NCBI RefSeq assembly: GCF_004362395.1
Contig: NZ_SNWE01000006.1
Span: 124,001-188,000, forward strand
Direction of reading: 5' to 3'
Origin: Salegentibacter sp. 24
Lineage (GTDB): Bacteria; Bacteroidota; Bacteroidia; Flavobacteriales; Flavobacteriaceae
Length of the DNA stretch: 64,000 nt
Shown: positions 16,961 through 26,014 of the stretch, piece after piece
Layout of the letters: every line of letters begins with the position of its first letter
How positions within the stretch are numbered: the stretch's first letter is position 1
The notes under the pieces: generated by a model
What the model saw: only the letters and a program-made list of their open reading frames with translations
Told to the model about the DNA's origin: nothing
The model's database searches: none
Program-made: the position numbers and the translations under genes

Positions 16961-18298
16961 TCAATTTTCTTTTGCCCAGTTCAGTCTATCCTGCTGGTTG
17001 TAAGGCCAGGGAGCTCCATTGTTTTCAATATTGGTCATCGCAATGGCTAATTCATTTGGTGCGGCACTCTCTTCCATCACCAAATAGCGACGCATATCTA
17101 TAATTATAGAAAGTGGATCTATACCTACAGGACAAGCTTCCACACAAGCATTACAACTAGTGCAGGCCCAAAGTTCTTCCCTTAATATAAAATCATCCAA
17201 CAATTGTTTGCCATTGTCTTCGTATTTTCCTTTTGTATTAATGATTTCTCCTACTTCTTCCAGCCTATCCCTGGTATCCATCATAATTTTTCTTGGAGAA
17301 AGTTTTTTACCGGTTTGATTTGCTGGGCATTCTGCAGTACATCTTCCGCATTCGGTACAAGTATATGAATTCAATAGCTGAACTTGATTAAGGTCAAAAA
17401 CATCTGAAGCACCAAACTTATCGGGTTCTGCCTGGTCTTCTTCTGCAGGAGCAGCAAAAGGATCGGCATTGGGATCCATCATTAATTTAACTTCATCGGT
17501 AACCGATTGCAAGTTGTTTAACTCTCCCTGAGGCTTAAGTTTTGAAAAATAAACATTTGGAAAGGCTAGTAAGATGTGCAAATGCTTAGAGTAATAAAGG
17601 TAATTCAGGAAAAATAGGATTCCTAAAATATGTAACCACCAGGCTGCTCTTTCTATTAAAATTAGCGAAGAATTGCTCATCCCATCAAAAATAGGTAACA
17701 GAAACTGGCTGATTGGAAAGCTACCGGTTATTCCAGCTTCACTGGCATAATAAGAGGCTCCATTTAACTGAAGTTGATAATCTGTAGCATTCATTACCAA
17801 GAAAAGCAACATTAGTACCATTTCAAAATAAAGAATGTAATTGGCATCGTTCTTAGGCCAACCTTTCAATTCCCGGCTTAGAAAACGATAAATGTTTAAG
17901 ATATTTCTTCTTACCCAGAAAATGATAACTCCTATTAAAACAAGCAAGGCCAGAATTTCAAAGGAAGCAATTAGCACATTGTAAAAACCACCCATAAAGG
18001 AAAGGATGCGGTGAGTACCGAACAAACCATCAATTATAATTTCAAGAACTTCAATATTTATAATGATAAAACCTAGATAAACAATGACGTGAAGAAAACC
18101 TGAAACCGGCTTTTTTACCATTTTGCTTTGGCCAAAGGCAATCCTTGCCATTTTTTTAAAGCGCTCTCCCTTATTATCAGTTCTATCAATTGCCTTTCCT
18201 AATTTGATATTTCTTAATAATCGACGAATATTACGCGCAAAAAAGCTAATACCAGCAATTAAGGCTATTAAAAATAAGACCTGAAAAATAATTTGCAT
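16961..18298 (-). CDS. Membrane 4Fe-4S protein with NarI-like heme-b-type domain
   Basis: 445 residues. The N-terminal half has a first helix, then about four or five membrane spans of the nitrate-reductase gamma type (FLHVIVYLGFIIINIEVLEI with a His, then FEILALLVLIGVIIFWV). The C-terminal part has two classical cluster motifs: CTECGRCTAECP near 311-322 and CTSCNACVEACP near 379-390. This is the HdrC/DsrK-like layout of a quinone-interacting subunit. With the CCG protein downstream it would form a two-subunit oxidoreductase in the inner membrane. It starts 6 nt after the mlaD stop. No catalytic flavoprotein partner is next to it. Confidence 0.85.
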   Translation of the reverse strand: MQIIFQVLFLIALIAGISFFARNIRRLLRNIKLGKAIDRTDNKGERFKKMARIAFGQSKMVKKPVSGFLHVIVYLGFIIINIEVLEIIIDGLFGTHRILSFMGGFYNVLIASFEILALLVLIGVIIFWVRRNILNIYRFLSRELKGWPKNDANYILYFEMVLMLLFLVMNATDYQLQLNGASYYASEAGITGSFPISQFLLPIFDGMSNSSLILIERAAWWLHILGILFFLNYLYYSKHLHILLAFPNVYFSKLKPQGELNNLQSVTDEVKLMMDPNADPFAAPAEEDQAEPDKFGASDVFDLNQVQLLNSYTCTECGRCTAECPANQTGKKLSPRKIMMDTRDRLEEVGEIINTKGKYEDNGKQLLDDFILREELWACTSCNACVEACPVGIDPLSIIIDMRRYLVMEESAAPNELAIAMTNIENNGAPWPYNQQDRLNWAKEN

Positions 18299-18304
18299 AG
18301 TTGG

Positions 18305-19261
18305 CTATTTTAATGAATCCTCTACCTCTGGTTCCTGATATGGTTCGGGATTTTTGCCGAAGACTGAGAAATGTACGTATCGTTTTGGGTTTAGTTTTAC
18401 ATCTTGTAAAAGCTGCTCCAACTGTTTAGTGGCATTATCCAGGTTATTATATACACCATCATCATTAATTAACTTTCCTAGAGTACCTTCCTTATTATTC
18501 AATTTATCCGAAACATTTTCGAAATCTGCCACCACTTTTTCAAGGTTATTGGTAATTCTTCCGATATCCATTTGCGTTAGGGTATCTGAGAAATTATTGA
18601 AATTCGTAGTCATTTCATCTAGGTTGGTAAAGGTTCTATCTAATTCATCCGAATTTCTACCAACAATACCTTCCAGAGTATTCGCGGTAACTTTAAAAGA
18701 AGAAACAGTAGCATTCAGGTCTTCAAAGGTGTCTCTGATATTGTGCCTCGTACTGTCGTTTAGAATCTTATTGATGGCAGTAACAAGAGAATCAGCACTA
18801 ACAATAGTATTCTCCACTTTTTCCTGAAGTGGTGTTAATCGATCGTTTACTAATTCCATAATACCTTCCTCTGTATCACTTTTTAAAGTATCCCCTGATT
18901 TTGCTATATCACCCATTTGGTATTTAGGAAGAATAGCTAAGGATTTTCCACCAATTATATTACCACCATAAATTTGGGCAATACTATTTTCTGAAAACTT
19001 AAAATCATTTTCTACTGTAAATTTTACTAAAAGTGTGCCTTGAGAATCAAGAAAGCTTATTTTCGTTACCTGCCCTACTTTTAATCCGTTTATAGTAACG
19101 GCTGAAGAAGGGGAAAGCCCTGCGACATCATTATAGACTGCATAAAAAACCCTACTGGATTCCAACAGGTTTTTACCTTTTAAGAAGCTATAACCAAAAA
19201 TAAGTAAGAGGATAGCAATAATTGCTAATAATGCAGTTTTTACTTCACGTGTAAATTTCAA
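18305..19261 (-). CDS. MCE/MlaD-family lipid-transport substrate-binding protein
   Basis: 318 residues. One N-terminal membrane anchor (LLAIIAILLLIFGYSFLKG) is followed by an MCE domain (about 37-115: YAVYNDVAGLSPSSAVTINGLKVGQV, then IAQIYGGNIIGGKSLAI). The long C-terminal region is rich in Asn, Asp, Thr and Ser with heptad-like hydrophobics (TFTNLDEMTTNFNNFSDTL), suggesting an extended helical tail across the periplasm. MCE proteins form hexameric rings that pass phospholipids between the membranes. The permease and ATPase genes (mlaE, mlaF) are not nearby, which is usual in Bacteroidota. It sits between the amidase and the Fe-S membrane gene in a likely envelope operon. Confidence 0.88.
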   Translation of the reverse strand: MKFTREVKTALLAIIAILLLIFGYSFLKGKNLLESSRVFYAVYNDVAGLSPSSAVTINGLKVGQVTKISFLDSQGTLLVKFTVENDFKFSENSIAQIYGGNIIGGKSLAILPKYQMGDIAKSGDTLKSDTEEGIMELVNDRLTPLQEKVENTIVSADSLVTAINKILNDSTRHNIRDTFEDLNATVSSFKVTANTLEGIVGRNSDELDRTFTNLDEMTTNFNNFSDTLTQMDIGRITNNLEKVVADFENVSDKLNNKEGTLGKLINDDGVYNNLDNATKQLEQLLQDVKLNPKRYVHFSVFGKNPEPYQEPEVEDSLK

Positions 19262-19320
19262 AAGCTATTTTTTTAAGATAAACACAAATTTAGAAATAAA
19301 AATACAAAGGTAGGGCGAAT

Positions 19321-20421
19321 TTACTTTGATTTTAACGCCTCATTAACTGTAATCTTGGAGCCATCCTTAAAGGCAACAATGTAGCTGGAAGGATAACCAT
19401 TTTGTTTAGCCTGGTGGTGAAGTTTGTTTATTTCAAGATAATCTGAAGTCTCACCATAATAATACTTATACATACCATCCTCTCTGGCTCGCTCCACATT
19501 TTGTAGACCTTTGAAATTATAAGACTTAGTTTCCAGACGTTTAGAACCTGCGGCAAGTTGAATTTTAAAAATAATGTCCTTATAAATCTCACTTTCTGAA
19601 TTAACATTATTTGAGGAAACATTCCCAATATTTTCCAGACTGGATAGATTTATACTATTAGCGTATTTCTCTATAGCAGCAACAATTGCAGCCGCCATTT
19701 TATTTTGCCCGGTATTACTATTTAAATAAGGGCCTTCGTGATCGTTTGTTAAAAAGCCAGTTTCTATAAGCACACTGGGCATCACTGCATTTTTAAGAAC
19801 TAAAAATCCAGCTTGTTTTACTCCCCTGTTTTTTCTATTTAATTCATTAGTGAAATTTTTCTGCACATAATCAGCTAAAAGGATACTTTGATTCAAATAT
19901 TCTTCCTGCATCAAAGCCATTCCTATATAAGATTCAGGAGAATTAGGATTAAAGCCCCCATAAGTTACTTCGTAATCCTCCTCAAGAAATATTACCGAGT
20001 TCTCCTTTTTGGCCACTTCAAAATTTTCTTGGGTTTTATGAAGTCCTAACACAAAAGTTTCGGTACCATAGGCCTGAGAATTATGCGAGTTACAATGAAC
20101 AGATACAAACAAATCAGCATTGGCGTCATTGGCTATTTTCGCCCTTTTATCCAAAGGGATAAAAACATCAGAATCCCGGGTATAAATCACTTCAATACCC
20201 TCTTTTTTCTCTAAAGCTTCCCCAATTTTTAAAATAATATTCAGGGCAATTTCCTTTTCCTTAAAACCATTACCCATATTCCCTGGGTCTTTACCTCCAT
20301 GGCCGGCATCCAAAACCACTACAAAACGGTCTCGCGGTTTTTCGCAAGCAGCAGACAAACTTGATAAGCTTACAAGAAAAATAAGGAAAAATACGAAAAG
20401 TTTAAGTAGGTTCGTTCTCAT
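19321..20421 (-). CDS. N-acetylmuramoyl-L-alanine amidase (Amidase_3)
   Basis: 366 residues with a signal peptide (to about residue 25). Zinc-amidase motifs are complete: VVLDAGHGGKDPG (first His), KEKEIALNI (Glu ligand), FVSVHCNSH (second His) and VLIETGFLTN (catalytic Glu). The last 75 residues (FKIQLAAGSKRLETKSYNFKGLQNV... through YIVAFKDG) look like a SPOR-type repeat, which would bind denuded septal peptidoglycan. It cuts the bond between muramic acid and the stem peptide and probably acts at cell separation. It is divergent from lptD, with a -7 box TAGTTTTG at 20485-20478. Confidence 0.9.
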   Translation of the reverse strand: MRTNLLKLFVFFLIFLVSLSSLSAACEKPRDRFVVVLDAGHGGKDPGNMGNGFKEKEIALNIILKIGEALEKKEGIEVIYTRDSDVFIPLDKRAKIANDANADLFVSVHCNSHNSQAYGTETFVLGLHKTQENFEVAKKENSVIFLEEDYEVTYGGFNPNSPESYIGMALMQEEYLNQSILLADYVQKNFTNELNRKNRGVKQAGFLVLKNAVMPSVLIETGFLTNDHEGPYLNSNTGQNKMAAAIVAAIEKYANSINLSSLENIGNVSSNNVNSESEIYKDIIFKIQLAAGSKRLETKSYNFKGLQNVERAREDGMYKYYYGETSDYLEINKLHHQAKQNGYPSSYIVAFKDGSKITVNEALKSK

Positions 20422-20477
20422 AAAAAGGTAACGCTAGTTTAGGCTTATTATTTTAATTACTTTTTTTCAGGAAATCT

Positions 20478-20485
20478 CAAAACTA
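20478..20485 (-). promoter_or_regulatory. Candidate -7 element of the amidase operon
   Basis: The minus strand reads TAGTTTTG, a perfect TAnnTTTG, 57 nt from the amidase start. No correctly spaced -33 TTG is visible, so this is tentative. Confidence 0.35.
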
Positions 20486-20502
20486 AGCTGAAAAAATATA
20501 TG

Positions 20503-20510
20503 TAATTTTG
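20503..20510 (+). promoter_or_regulatory. Candidate -7 element of lptD
   Basis: TAATTTTG on the plus strand is a perfect TAnnTTTG, 48 nt before the TTG start of lptD. A -33 TTG at the expected distance is missing. Confidence 0.35.
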
Positions 20511-20557
20511 AATTTGCAAAAAGCAAGCCATTCTTTACAAAAATAGCACTTAGAGCA

Positions 20558-23284
20558 TTGCAAACAAACATATCCAATATACTTTTTTGCTGTATTTTAA
20601 TACTGCTTCCTATCGTTTTATTAAACGCTCAGGAAATAGGAAATAACAAAGAATTAAATCTAGACGCCAAAGATAGAGACACTCTCGTTACCGTTGGCGA
20701 CTCCTTACCTCTTGCTGAAACAATAAAGGCAACCGATAGTATACTAGGGGATTCATTGCAAGTTCCCCAGCAGGGAAATCAACTCATTACCGATGCGATA
20801 AAATACGAGGCAAAAGATTATATGCGGATTAGTCAGAAAGAAGACCGTATGTATCTATATAATGAAGCCCAAATTATTTATGGTGATATGCAGATAAATG
20901 CCGGCTTAATTATAATAGATAATAATAAAAATGAAGTTTATGCCTATGGAATTCCTGATTCTACAGGTGCATATTCCCAAAAACCGATCTTTGTACAGGG
21001 TAGTCAAACAGTAGAACCTGATTCTATTCGTTTTAATTTTGATACGGAAAGAGCCCTGGTGTATAATTCCAGAACACAACAGGCCAATTTTAATGTAAAA
21101 GGTGAGGTCACCAAACGCGAGAATGATTCCGTTTATTTTATGCAAAATGTACGCTTTACAACCGATACAGATTTAGAAAATCCTGATTATTATTTTTACG
21201 CCAGAAGAATAAAATTTGTTCCGGACAAAAAGATAGTAGCCGGGCTTGTTAATATGTACATAGCCGATGTACCTACTCCCTTAGGGCTTCCTTTTGGATA
21301 CTTCCCCTTAACTGAAGAAGAAACCTCGGGATTTATAATACCAAGTTTCGGCGATAGCCAACGCGGGTATTTTCTACAAAACGGGGGCTATTATTTTGCG
21401 ATAAGCGATTATGTAGATTTACTTGCACTTGGAGATTATTATACCAACGGGAGTTATGGTCTGAGACTTGAAAGCAATTACGCCAAGCGTTATCGTTATC
21501 GGGGAAATGTAAGATTGAGGTATGAAAACCAGTATCAAAGCGAACGTGGCTTTCCCGATTATTCTGAACGGACTGAATATAACATTCAATGGTCTCATAA
21601 TCAAGATGCCAAAGCAAACCCCAATTCCAGGTTTAATGCTTCTGTAAATTTAGGAAGTAGTACTTATTATCAGAATTCTGTAAATCAAATGAATACGGGT
21701 AATTTCTTAACAAATACTTTAAACTCATCTGTATCCTACAGCAAAACTTTTCCTGGCGAACCTCAGGTTAATTTAAGTGTAGCAGCCAGACATAGCCAGA
21801 ATACTCGAACTCAAATCATAAATATGAGTTTGCCTACTTTACAAGCTAGTATGACCCGTATTTACCCTTTTGCACCACGAACAGGTGTGAAACAAGGAAT
21901 TATAGAGAATATTAATTTTCAGTACAGTGTTAGAGCTGAAAATCAAATCACCACTACGGATTCATTGTTCTTTAAACCAGAAATGTTCCAAGATGCCAAT
22001 TACGGGGCGCAACATTCTATTCCTATAAGCACCAATTTTAAGTTGTTTAATTATTTAAGTGTAAGTGCTAATGCCAATTATGAAGAAAATTGGGTTTTTA
22101 AAACCTACGAACAATCTTTTGATGAATTTAATAATGAAGTAGTCATTGACACTGTAAATGGGTTCGATTCTTATAGAACATATGGTTTTGGTGCTAGTAT
22201 TGGTACAACTTTATATGGGCTAAAGAACTTTGGAGATGATAAAAAAATACAGGCTATAAGACACGTTATAAGACCCAATATAAGTTATAATGTAAACCCT
22301 GCATTCGATGAATATTACGATACTTATGAGCGTATAAATCCGGCAAATCCTATTGAAACTAATATGGAAACTTATTCGAGGTTTGAAAGGTCCTTATATG
22401 GAGCTCCCGGTAATAGGTTCTCCAGTTCACTTGGACTAAGCATAAGTAACACCCTGGAGGCTAAAGTTCGTTCTAAAGATAGTACGGCCACAGAGCCTGA
22501 GAAAATTACTCTTTTAAACAATTTTAGTATGAGTACAGCTTATAATCTGGCCGGGGAACCTGGAGAACCCAAGCTTTCTCCAATTGCCCTTAGAGGAAGT
22601 ATTCCTATTATACGCGATAAAGTTGATATTAACGTAGCAGGAAATTTAGACATCTATGCACTAAACAATAATAACCAAAGAACTGATGAACTCAATATAA
22701 ATAATGGCGGAAGTCTTTTTAGGTTCACCAATGCTAATGTAAGTTTTGGATATTCTTTTTCGAGTAAAGATTTTGAAGAGGATAACGAAGAAGAAGAGGA
22801 TGAGGACATAGATAATGACACCTATCGCGGAGGGGGAAGAAGAGACGACCTTTTTGGGAAAGGAACCAATCTTGAAGGTGAATTTTACGAAGAAGAAGAT
22901 CCATTTGCCGATGAAGAGGGAGAAGAGAGAACCGATAATTGGTACAATTACAAAATCCCCTGGGATTTGAGAATGTCTTATACGATGACTTATAATAATT
23001 CGGCCAGGCAAAATGAAATCACCTCCCACTCTATTATGTTTTCCGGGGATGTCGAACTTTCTCCAAAATGGGTAGTAGGTGCCTCCTCTGGGTACGATTT
23101 AAAAGAGTTAGGATTTACTTATACGCAATTAAGGTTTCAGCGGGATCTCAATACTTGGAGATTAAGTTTCAACTGGGTACCATTTAGTGAGCGAAGATCC
23201 TGGTATTTCTTTATCGGAATAAAATCATCTATATTAAGCGACATCAAATACGATAAACGTAGAGAACCGGACCGTAGATTATAA
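20558..23284 (+). CDS. lptD: LPS-assembly outer-membrane protein LptD
   Basis: 908 residues. A signal peptide (FCCILILLPIVLLNAQ) leads into an N-terminal OstA/LptA-like jellyroll (about 90-220: DYMRISQKEDRMYLYNEAQIIYGDMQI...). A large barrel follows (FPLTEEETSGFIIPSFGDSQRGYFLQNGGYYF, the typical LptD insert) and runs to the end. It places lipopolysaccharide in the outer leaflet together with LptE. Bacteroidota LptD proteins are longer than the roughly 780 residues of Escherichia, as here. An acidic, Gly/Arg-containing low-complexity stretch lies at about 737-795. The start is TTG at 20558; no ATG occurs in frame back to a stop at 20489. RidA follows after 17 nt. Confidence 0.9.
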   Translation: MQTNISNILFCCILILLPIVLLNAQEIGNNKELNLDAKDRDTLVTVGDSLPLAETIKATDSILGDSLQVPQQGNQLITDAIKYEAKDYMRISQKEDRMYLYNEAQIIYGDMQINAGLIIIDNNKNEVYAYGIPDSTGAYSQKPIFVQGSQTVEPDSIRFNFDTERALVYNSRTQQANFNVKGEVTKRENDSVYFMQNVRFTTDTDLENPDYYFYARRIKFVPDKKIVAGLVNMYIADVPTPLGLPFGYFPLTEEETSGFIIPSFGDSQRGYFLQNGGYYFAISDYVDLLALGDYYTNGSYGLRLESNYAKRYRYRGNVRLRYENQYQSERGFPDYSERTEYNIQWSHNQDAKANPNSRFNASVNLGSSTYYQNSVNQMNTGNFLTNTLNSSVSYSKTFPGEPQVNLSVAARHSQNTRTQIINMSLPTLQASMTRIYPFAPRTGVKQGIIENINFQYSVRAENQITTTDSLFFKPEMFQDANYGAQHSIPISTNFKLFNYLSVSANANYEENWVFKTYEQSFDEFNNEVVIDTVNGFDSYRTYGFGASIGTTLYGLKNFGDDKKIQAIRHVIRPNISYNVNPAFDEYYDTYERINPANPIETNMETYSRFERSLYGAPGNRFSSSLGLSISNTLEAKVRSKDSTATEPEKITLLNNFSMSTAYNLAGEPGEPKLSPIALRGSIPIIRDKVDINVAGNLDIYALNNNNQRTDELNINNGGSLFRFTNANVSFGYSFSSKDFEEDNEEEEDEDIDNDTYRGGGRRDDLFGKGTNLEGEFYEEEDPFADEEGEERTDNWYNYKIPWDLRMSYTMTYNNSARQNEITSHSIMFSGDVELSPKWVVGASSGYDLKELGFTYTQLRFQRDLNTWRLSFNWVPFSERRSWYFFIGIKSSILSDIKYDKRREPDRRL

Positions 23285-23301
23285 ATAAAAATAAAGCATT
23301 T

Positions 23302-23685
23302 ATGAAAAAAATCATCAAGACTGACAAAGCACCGGCACCAATTGGCCCTTATAACCAAGCTATCTTAATCGATAACACCCTTTATGTTTCAGGGCAAATA
23401 GCACTTAACCCTGAAACCAATGAACTGGAAACAAAGGAATTAAAACTGGAAACCGTAAGGGTTATGGAAAATCTAAAAGCAATTCTTACCGAAGCAGGAA
23501 TGGATTTTGAGAATGTAATCAAAACTTCAATTTTTATAAGTGATATGAATAATTTCGCCAAAATAAATGAAGTTTATGGCACCTATTTTAACAAGGAGAC
23601 CGCACCCGCCCGAGAAACCGTAGAAGTGGCTAATTTACCGAAGTTTGTCAATGTAGAGATTAGTGCTATAGCAGTAAAATCTTAA
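23302..23685 (+). CDS. ridA: RidA-family reactive intermediate deaminase
   Basis: 127 residues, the standard length. Family landmarks are APAPIGPYNQAI, LYVSGQIALNP and TAPARETVEV with the active-site Arg. RidA hydrolyses reactive enamine/imine intermediates from PLP enzymes such as threonine dehydratase, and works as a cytoplasmic trimer. It is likely cotranscribed with lptD (17-nt gap), a coincidental pairing in function. Its stop overlaps the convergent gene by 4 nt. Confidence 0.93.
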   Translation: MKKIIKTDKAPAPIGPYNQAILIDNTLYVSGQIALNPETNELETKELKLETVRVMENLKAILTEAGMDFENVIKTSIFISDMNNFAKINEVYGTYFNKETAPARETVEVANLPKFVNVEISAIAVKS

Positions 23686-24563
23686 TACTCACTAAATAAA
23701 TAAGCTTCTTTCTCAAAATAATTGGAATAATAACCTTCGAAGGTTTTCTGGTTTTTTTTGAAATGTTCCATTTTATATAAACCTGCAAAAATAAACACAT
23801 TAAAATCATAATGGAATAATCTATCCATTTGCTGGAAAAAGCTGGAACCTTCTTTAAATTGTTCTATTGGTGTATTTAAGTAAGTATTTAAAACATTGAA
23901 ATCATGGTACTGAAAAACGTGCACCATTTCATGAGCAACAGTTCCATAATTAAAACCTCCAGTTTCAGGGTTCAATAATATTGATGTACCTATTGCAGAT
24001 CCTAGAAAAGAATTTTTATCACTCCGGTAATAAGTATTACCCGAAAATACAAACTCGCCTACTCTGAGACTCAAAGTAGGTTCAAATTTATTCTGAAGAG
24101 CAATATAAGTTGTTAGAAGAAAAGCGACAGGTTGTATTCTATATTTTACCTGGAGACGATCTTTCGTATGGAATTCAATCCTGTTAAAACCTATATTTAA
24201 ATTCCATTGTTCCCAGAAATCACGGTTCGAAGCTGCATTTTCTATAATGGATGTTCCAGCGGAATTTATAATTTTAGCAGGCCAGCCATACATGAGATTT
24301 TTTTCTTTGGCAATCAGACCTGCAATTACTTTACTTTCATAGACAAGATACCCCCCCAATGCACCTTGAGCCATGCCCTTAAAAATAACCCTTTCCAATT
24401 TTTGCTGAGGTTTCTTATTTATTAAAGCCCCAACTCCGCTAAAAATTGAACCGATGCCAATATTAAAGATAGCAGCTTCTGTCTGATTGGCTTGCGCACT
24501 TAATGATGAGGAGGAAAGTATCAGGCAGACCAGAACAATGAAAAAAGTTTTTGGGAATTTCAA
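23682..24563 (-). CDS. Secreted hypothetical protein with HExxH-like zincin motif
   Basis: 293 residues with a signal peptide (to about residue 25, LSAQA), starting from TTG at 24563. The body has several Gly-rich hydrophobic stretches (GIGSIFSGVGALINKK, GALGGYLVYESKVIAGLIA). A clear AHEMVHVFQYHD lies near 210, matching the HExxH zinc-protease helix with a further His after three residues. There is no recognised family in my knowledge beyond Bacteroidota hypothetical proteins. The motif could be functional (a Zn peptidase) or structural. It is 17 nt upstream of no other gene on its strand except a link to mgsA, which is 17 nt on the 5' side. Confidence 0.65.
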   Translation of the reverse strand: MKFPKTFFIVLVCLILSSSSLSAQANQTEAAIFNIGIGSIFSGVGALINKKPQQKLERVIFKGMAQGALGGYLVYESKVIAGLIAKEKNLMYGWPAKIINSAGTSIIENAASNRDFWEQWNLNIGFNRIEFHTKDRLQVKYRIQPVAFLLTTYIALQNKFEPTLSLRVGEFVFSGNTYYRSDKNSFLGSAIGTSILLNPETGGFNYGTVAHEMVHVFQYHDFNVLNTYLNTPIEQFKEGSSFFQQMDRLFHYDFNVFIFAGLYKMEHFKKNQKTFEGYYSNYFEKEAYLFSEY

Positions 24564-24580
24564 TTAAAAAAATTAAAAAT

Positions 24581-24946
24581 TTAAAACGCCTTCATTAATA
24601 ATTTAGCCGAAGCAGGATTAGTTGCCAGCGGGATATCATGAACATCACATAAACGCATTAACATAAAAATATCAGGTTCATGCGGGTGCTTATCCAATGG
24701 ATCTCTAAAGAAAATCACCATATCTACCTTCCCTTCAGCAATCCGGGATGCTATTTGCGCATCTCCGCCAATAGGACCAGAAAGCAACTTTTCTACCTCA
24801 AAACCGGCAGATTCTGTTTTGGCTCCTGTGGTTCCTGTTGCTATTAATTTAATATTCTTAGCCTGAAGAGCCTCCTTATGATTATTTAAAAACTGAACCA
24901 TTTCAGCCTTTTTTCCGTTATGAGCAATAATTGCAACTGTTTTCAT
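24581..24946 (-). CDS. mgsA: Methylglyoxal synthase
   Basis: 121 residues. It converts dihydroxyacetone phosphate to methylglyoxal and phosphate, a bypass of lower glycolysis. Conserved parts are IAHNGKKAEM, ATGTTG (phosphate loop), SGPIGGDAQIAS with the catalytic Asp, FFRDPLDKHPHEPDI and a final CDVHDIPLATNPASA. The set is complete, so the enzyme should be active. It is 3 nt downstream of pfkA, so both ends of triose-phosphate supply are made from one transcript. Dedicated glyoxalase I and II are not seen next to it. Confidence 0.94.
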   Translation of the reverse strand: MKTVAIIAHNGKKAEMVQFLNNHKEALQAKNIKLIATGTTGAKTESAGFEVEKLLSGPIGGDAQIASRIAEGKVDMVIFFRDPLDKHPHEPDIFMLMRLCDVHDIPLATNPASAKLLMKAF

Positions 24947-24949
24947 TTT

Positions 24950-25936
24950 CTATACAGATAAAATATCAGAAATGCGAATCAAATCTTTATTAATACTTGG
25001 TTTTACTTTTAAAGCTTTTTCTAATTCTATGGCTTGTACTTCATTATTCATCATTCCCACCATTATATCACGTTGGCCATCAAGTGCAAGTTCAACCGCT
25101 TTTACACATAACCTACTGGCTAAAACACGATCAAAGCAAGTAGGACTTCCTCCACGCTGAATATGTCCCAAGACAGAAACTTTAGCATCATAATAGGGTA
25201 GGTTTTCTTTAACGTAAGCTGCAAGTTCAAAAACATTCTTTCCAATTTTATCTCCTTCAGAAACAATCACAATGCTGGAAGTTTTTCCGGATCGACGACT
25301 GCGTTCAAGGGAGTTTAATAAGCGGTCTAACCCCAGGTCTTCTTCGGGAATTAAAATCTCTTCCGCTCCTGCTCCAATTCCGCTATTCAAAGCTATAAAC
25401 CCGGCATCTCTTCCCATTACCTCAACAAAGAATAATCTATTATGGGAACTTGCGGTATCCCTTATTTTATCTACAGCTTCAATTACCGTGTTTAAAGCAG
25501 TATCATAGCCAATGGTATAATGCGTTCCGAAAATATCATTATCGATTGTTCCGGGTACTCCAATTACAGGAATATTATGTTCTTCACTAAAGATTTGCCC
25601 GCCTCTAAAAGTACCGTCGCCACCAATGAGAATCATGGCATCTACATTGACCTTTTTCAAATGTGTGGCAGCTTTTTCTCTGCCTTCCTTGGTTAAAAAT
25701 TCTTTAGAACGAGCCGATTTAAGAAAAGTTCCACCTAAATTAATGATATTACGTACACTACGTGCGTCAAGATCTATATAGTCGCCTTCTATCATGCCTT
25801 GAAAACCTCTCATAAAACCAATACATTCCACTCGGTAATAGGCACTGGCCCTAACCACAGCTCTAATTGCAGCATTCATACCGGGAGAATCTCCTCCGGA
25901 AGTCATAACTCCAATTCGTTTTATTCTTTTTGTCAT
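24950..25936 (-). CDS. pfkA: ATP-dependent 6-phosphofructokinase
   Basis: 328 residues, the typical bacterial length. It phosphorylates fructose-6-phosphate with ATP. Motifs are GVMTSGGDSPGMNAAIRAVVR near the N-terminus, GGDGTFRGG (ATP site), PGTIDNDI with the catalytic Asp, EVMGRDAGFIAL, and HIQRGGSPTCFDR near the C-terminus. The Gly in GGDGT is the ATP-type rather than the PPi-type signature. It is the first gene of a pair with mgsA and lies 78 nt from the tamB stop. Confidence 0.95.
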   Translation of the reverse strand: MTKRIKRIGVMTSGGDSPGMNAAIRAVVRASAYYRVECIGFMRGFQGMIEGDYIDLDARSVRNIINLGGTFLKSARSKEFLTKEGREKAATHLKKVNVDAMILIGGDGTFRGGQIFSEEHNIPVIGVPGTIDNDIFGTHYTIGYDTALNTVIEAVDKIRDTASSHNRLFFVEVMGRDAGFIALNSGIGAGAEEILIPEEDLGLDRLLNSLERSRRSGKTSSIVIVSEGDKIGKNVFELAAYVKENLPYYDAKVSVLGHIQRGGSPTCFDRVLASRLCVKAVELALDGQRDIMVGMMNNEVQAIELEKALKVKPSINKDLIRISDILSV

Positions 25937-26014
25937 AATTTTAATTTCTCGTCTAAAATTACAAACTCAGTCGCTACCTTAAAAGAAAAAAGAACAAGTT
26001 TTAGTCGTTTGTAA

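Noticed and set aside
22661-23029. A minus-strand frame with many Ile and Phe residues opposite lptD
   Set aside because: It is antisense to the acidic repeat region of lptD, whose codons force a hydrophobic reading on the other strand. No start context or promoter.
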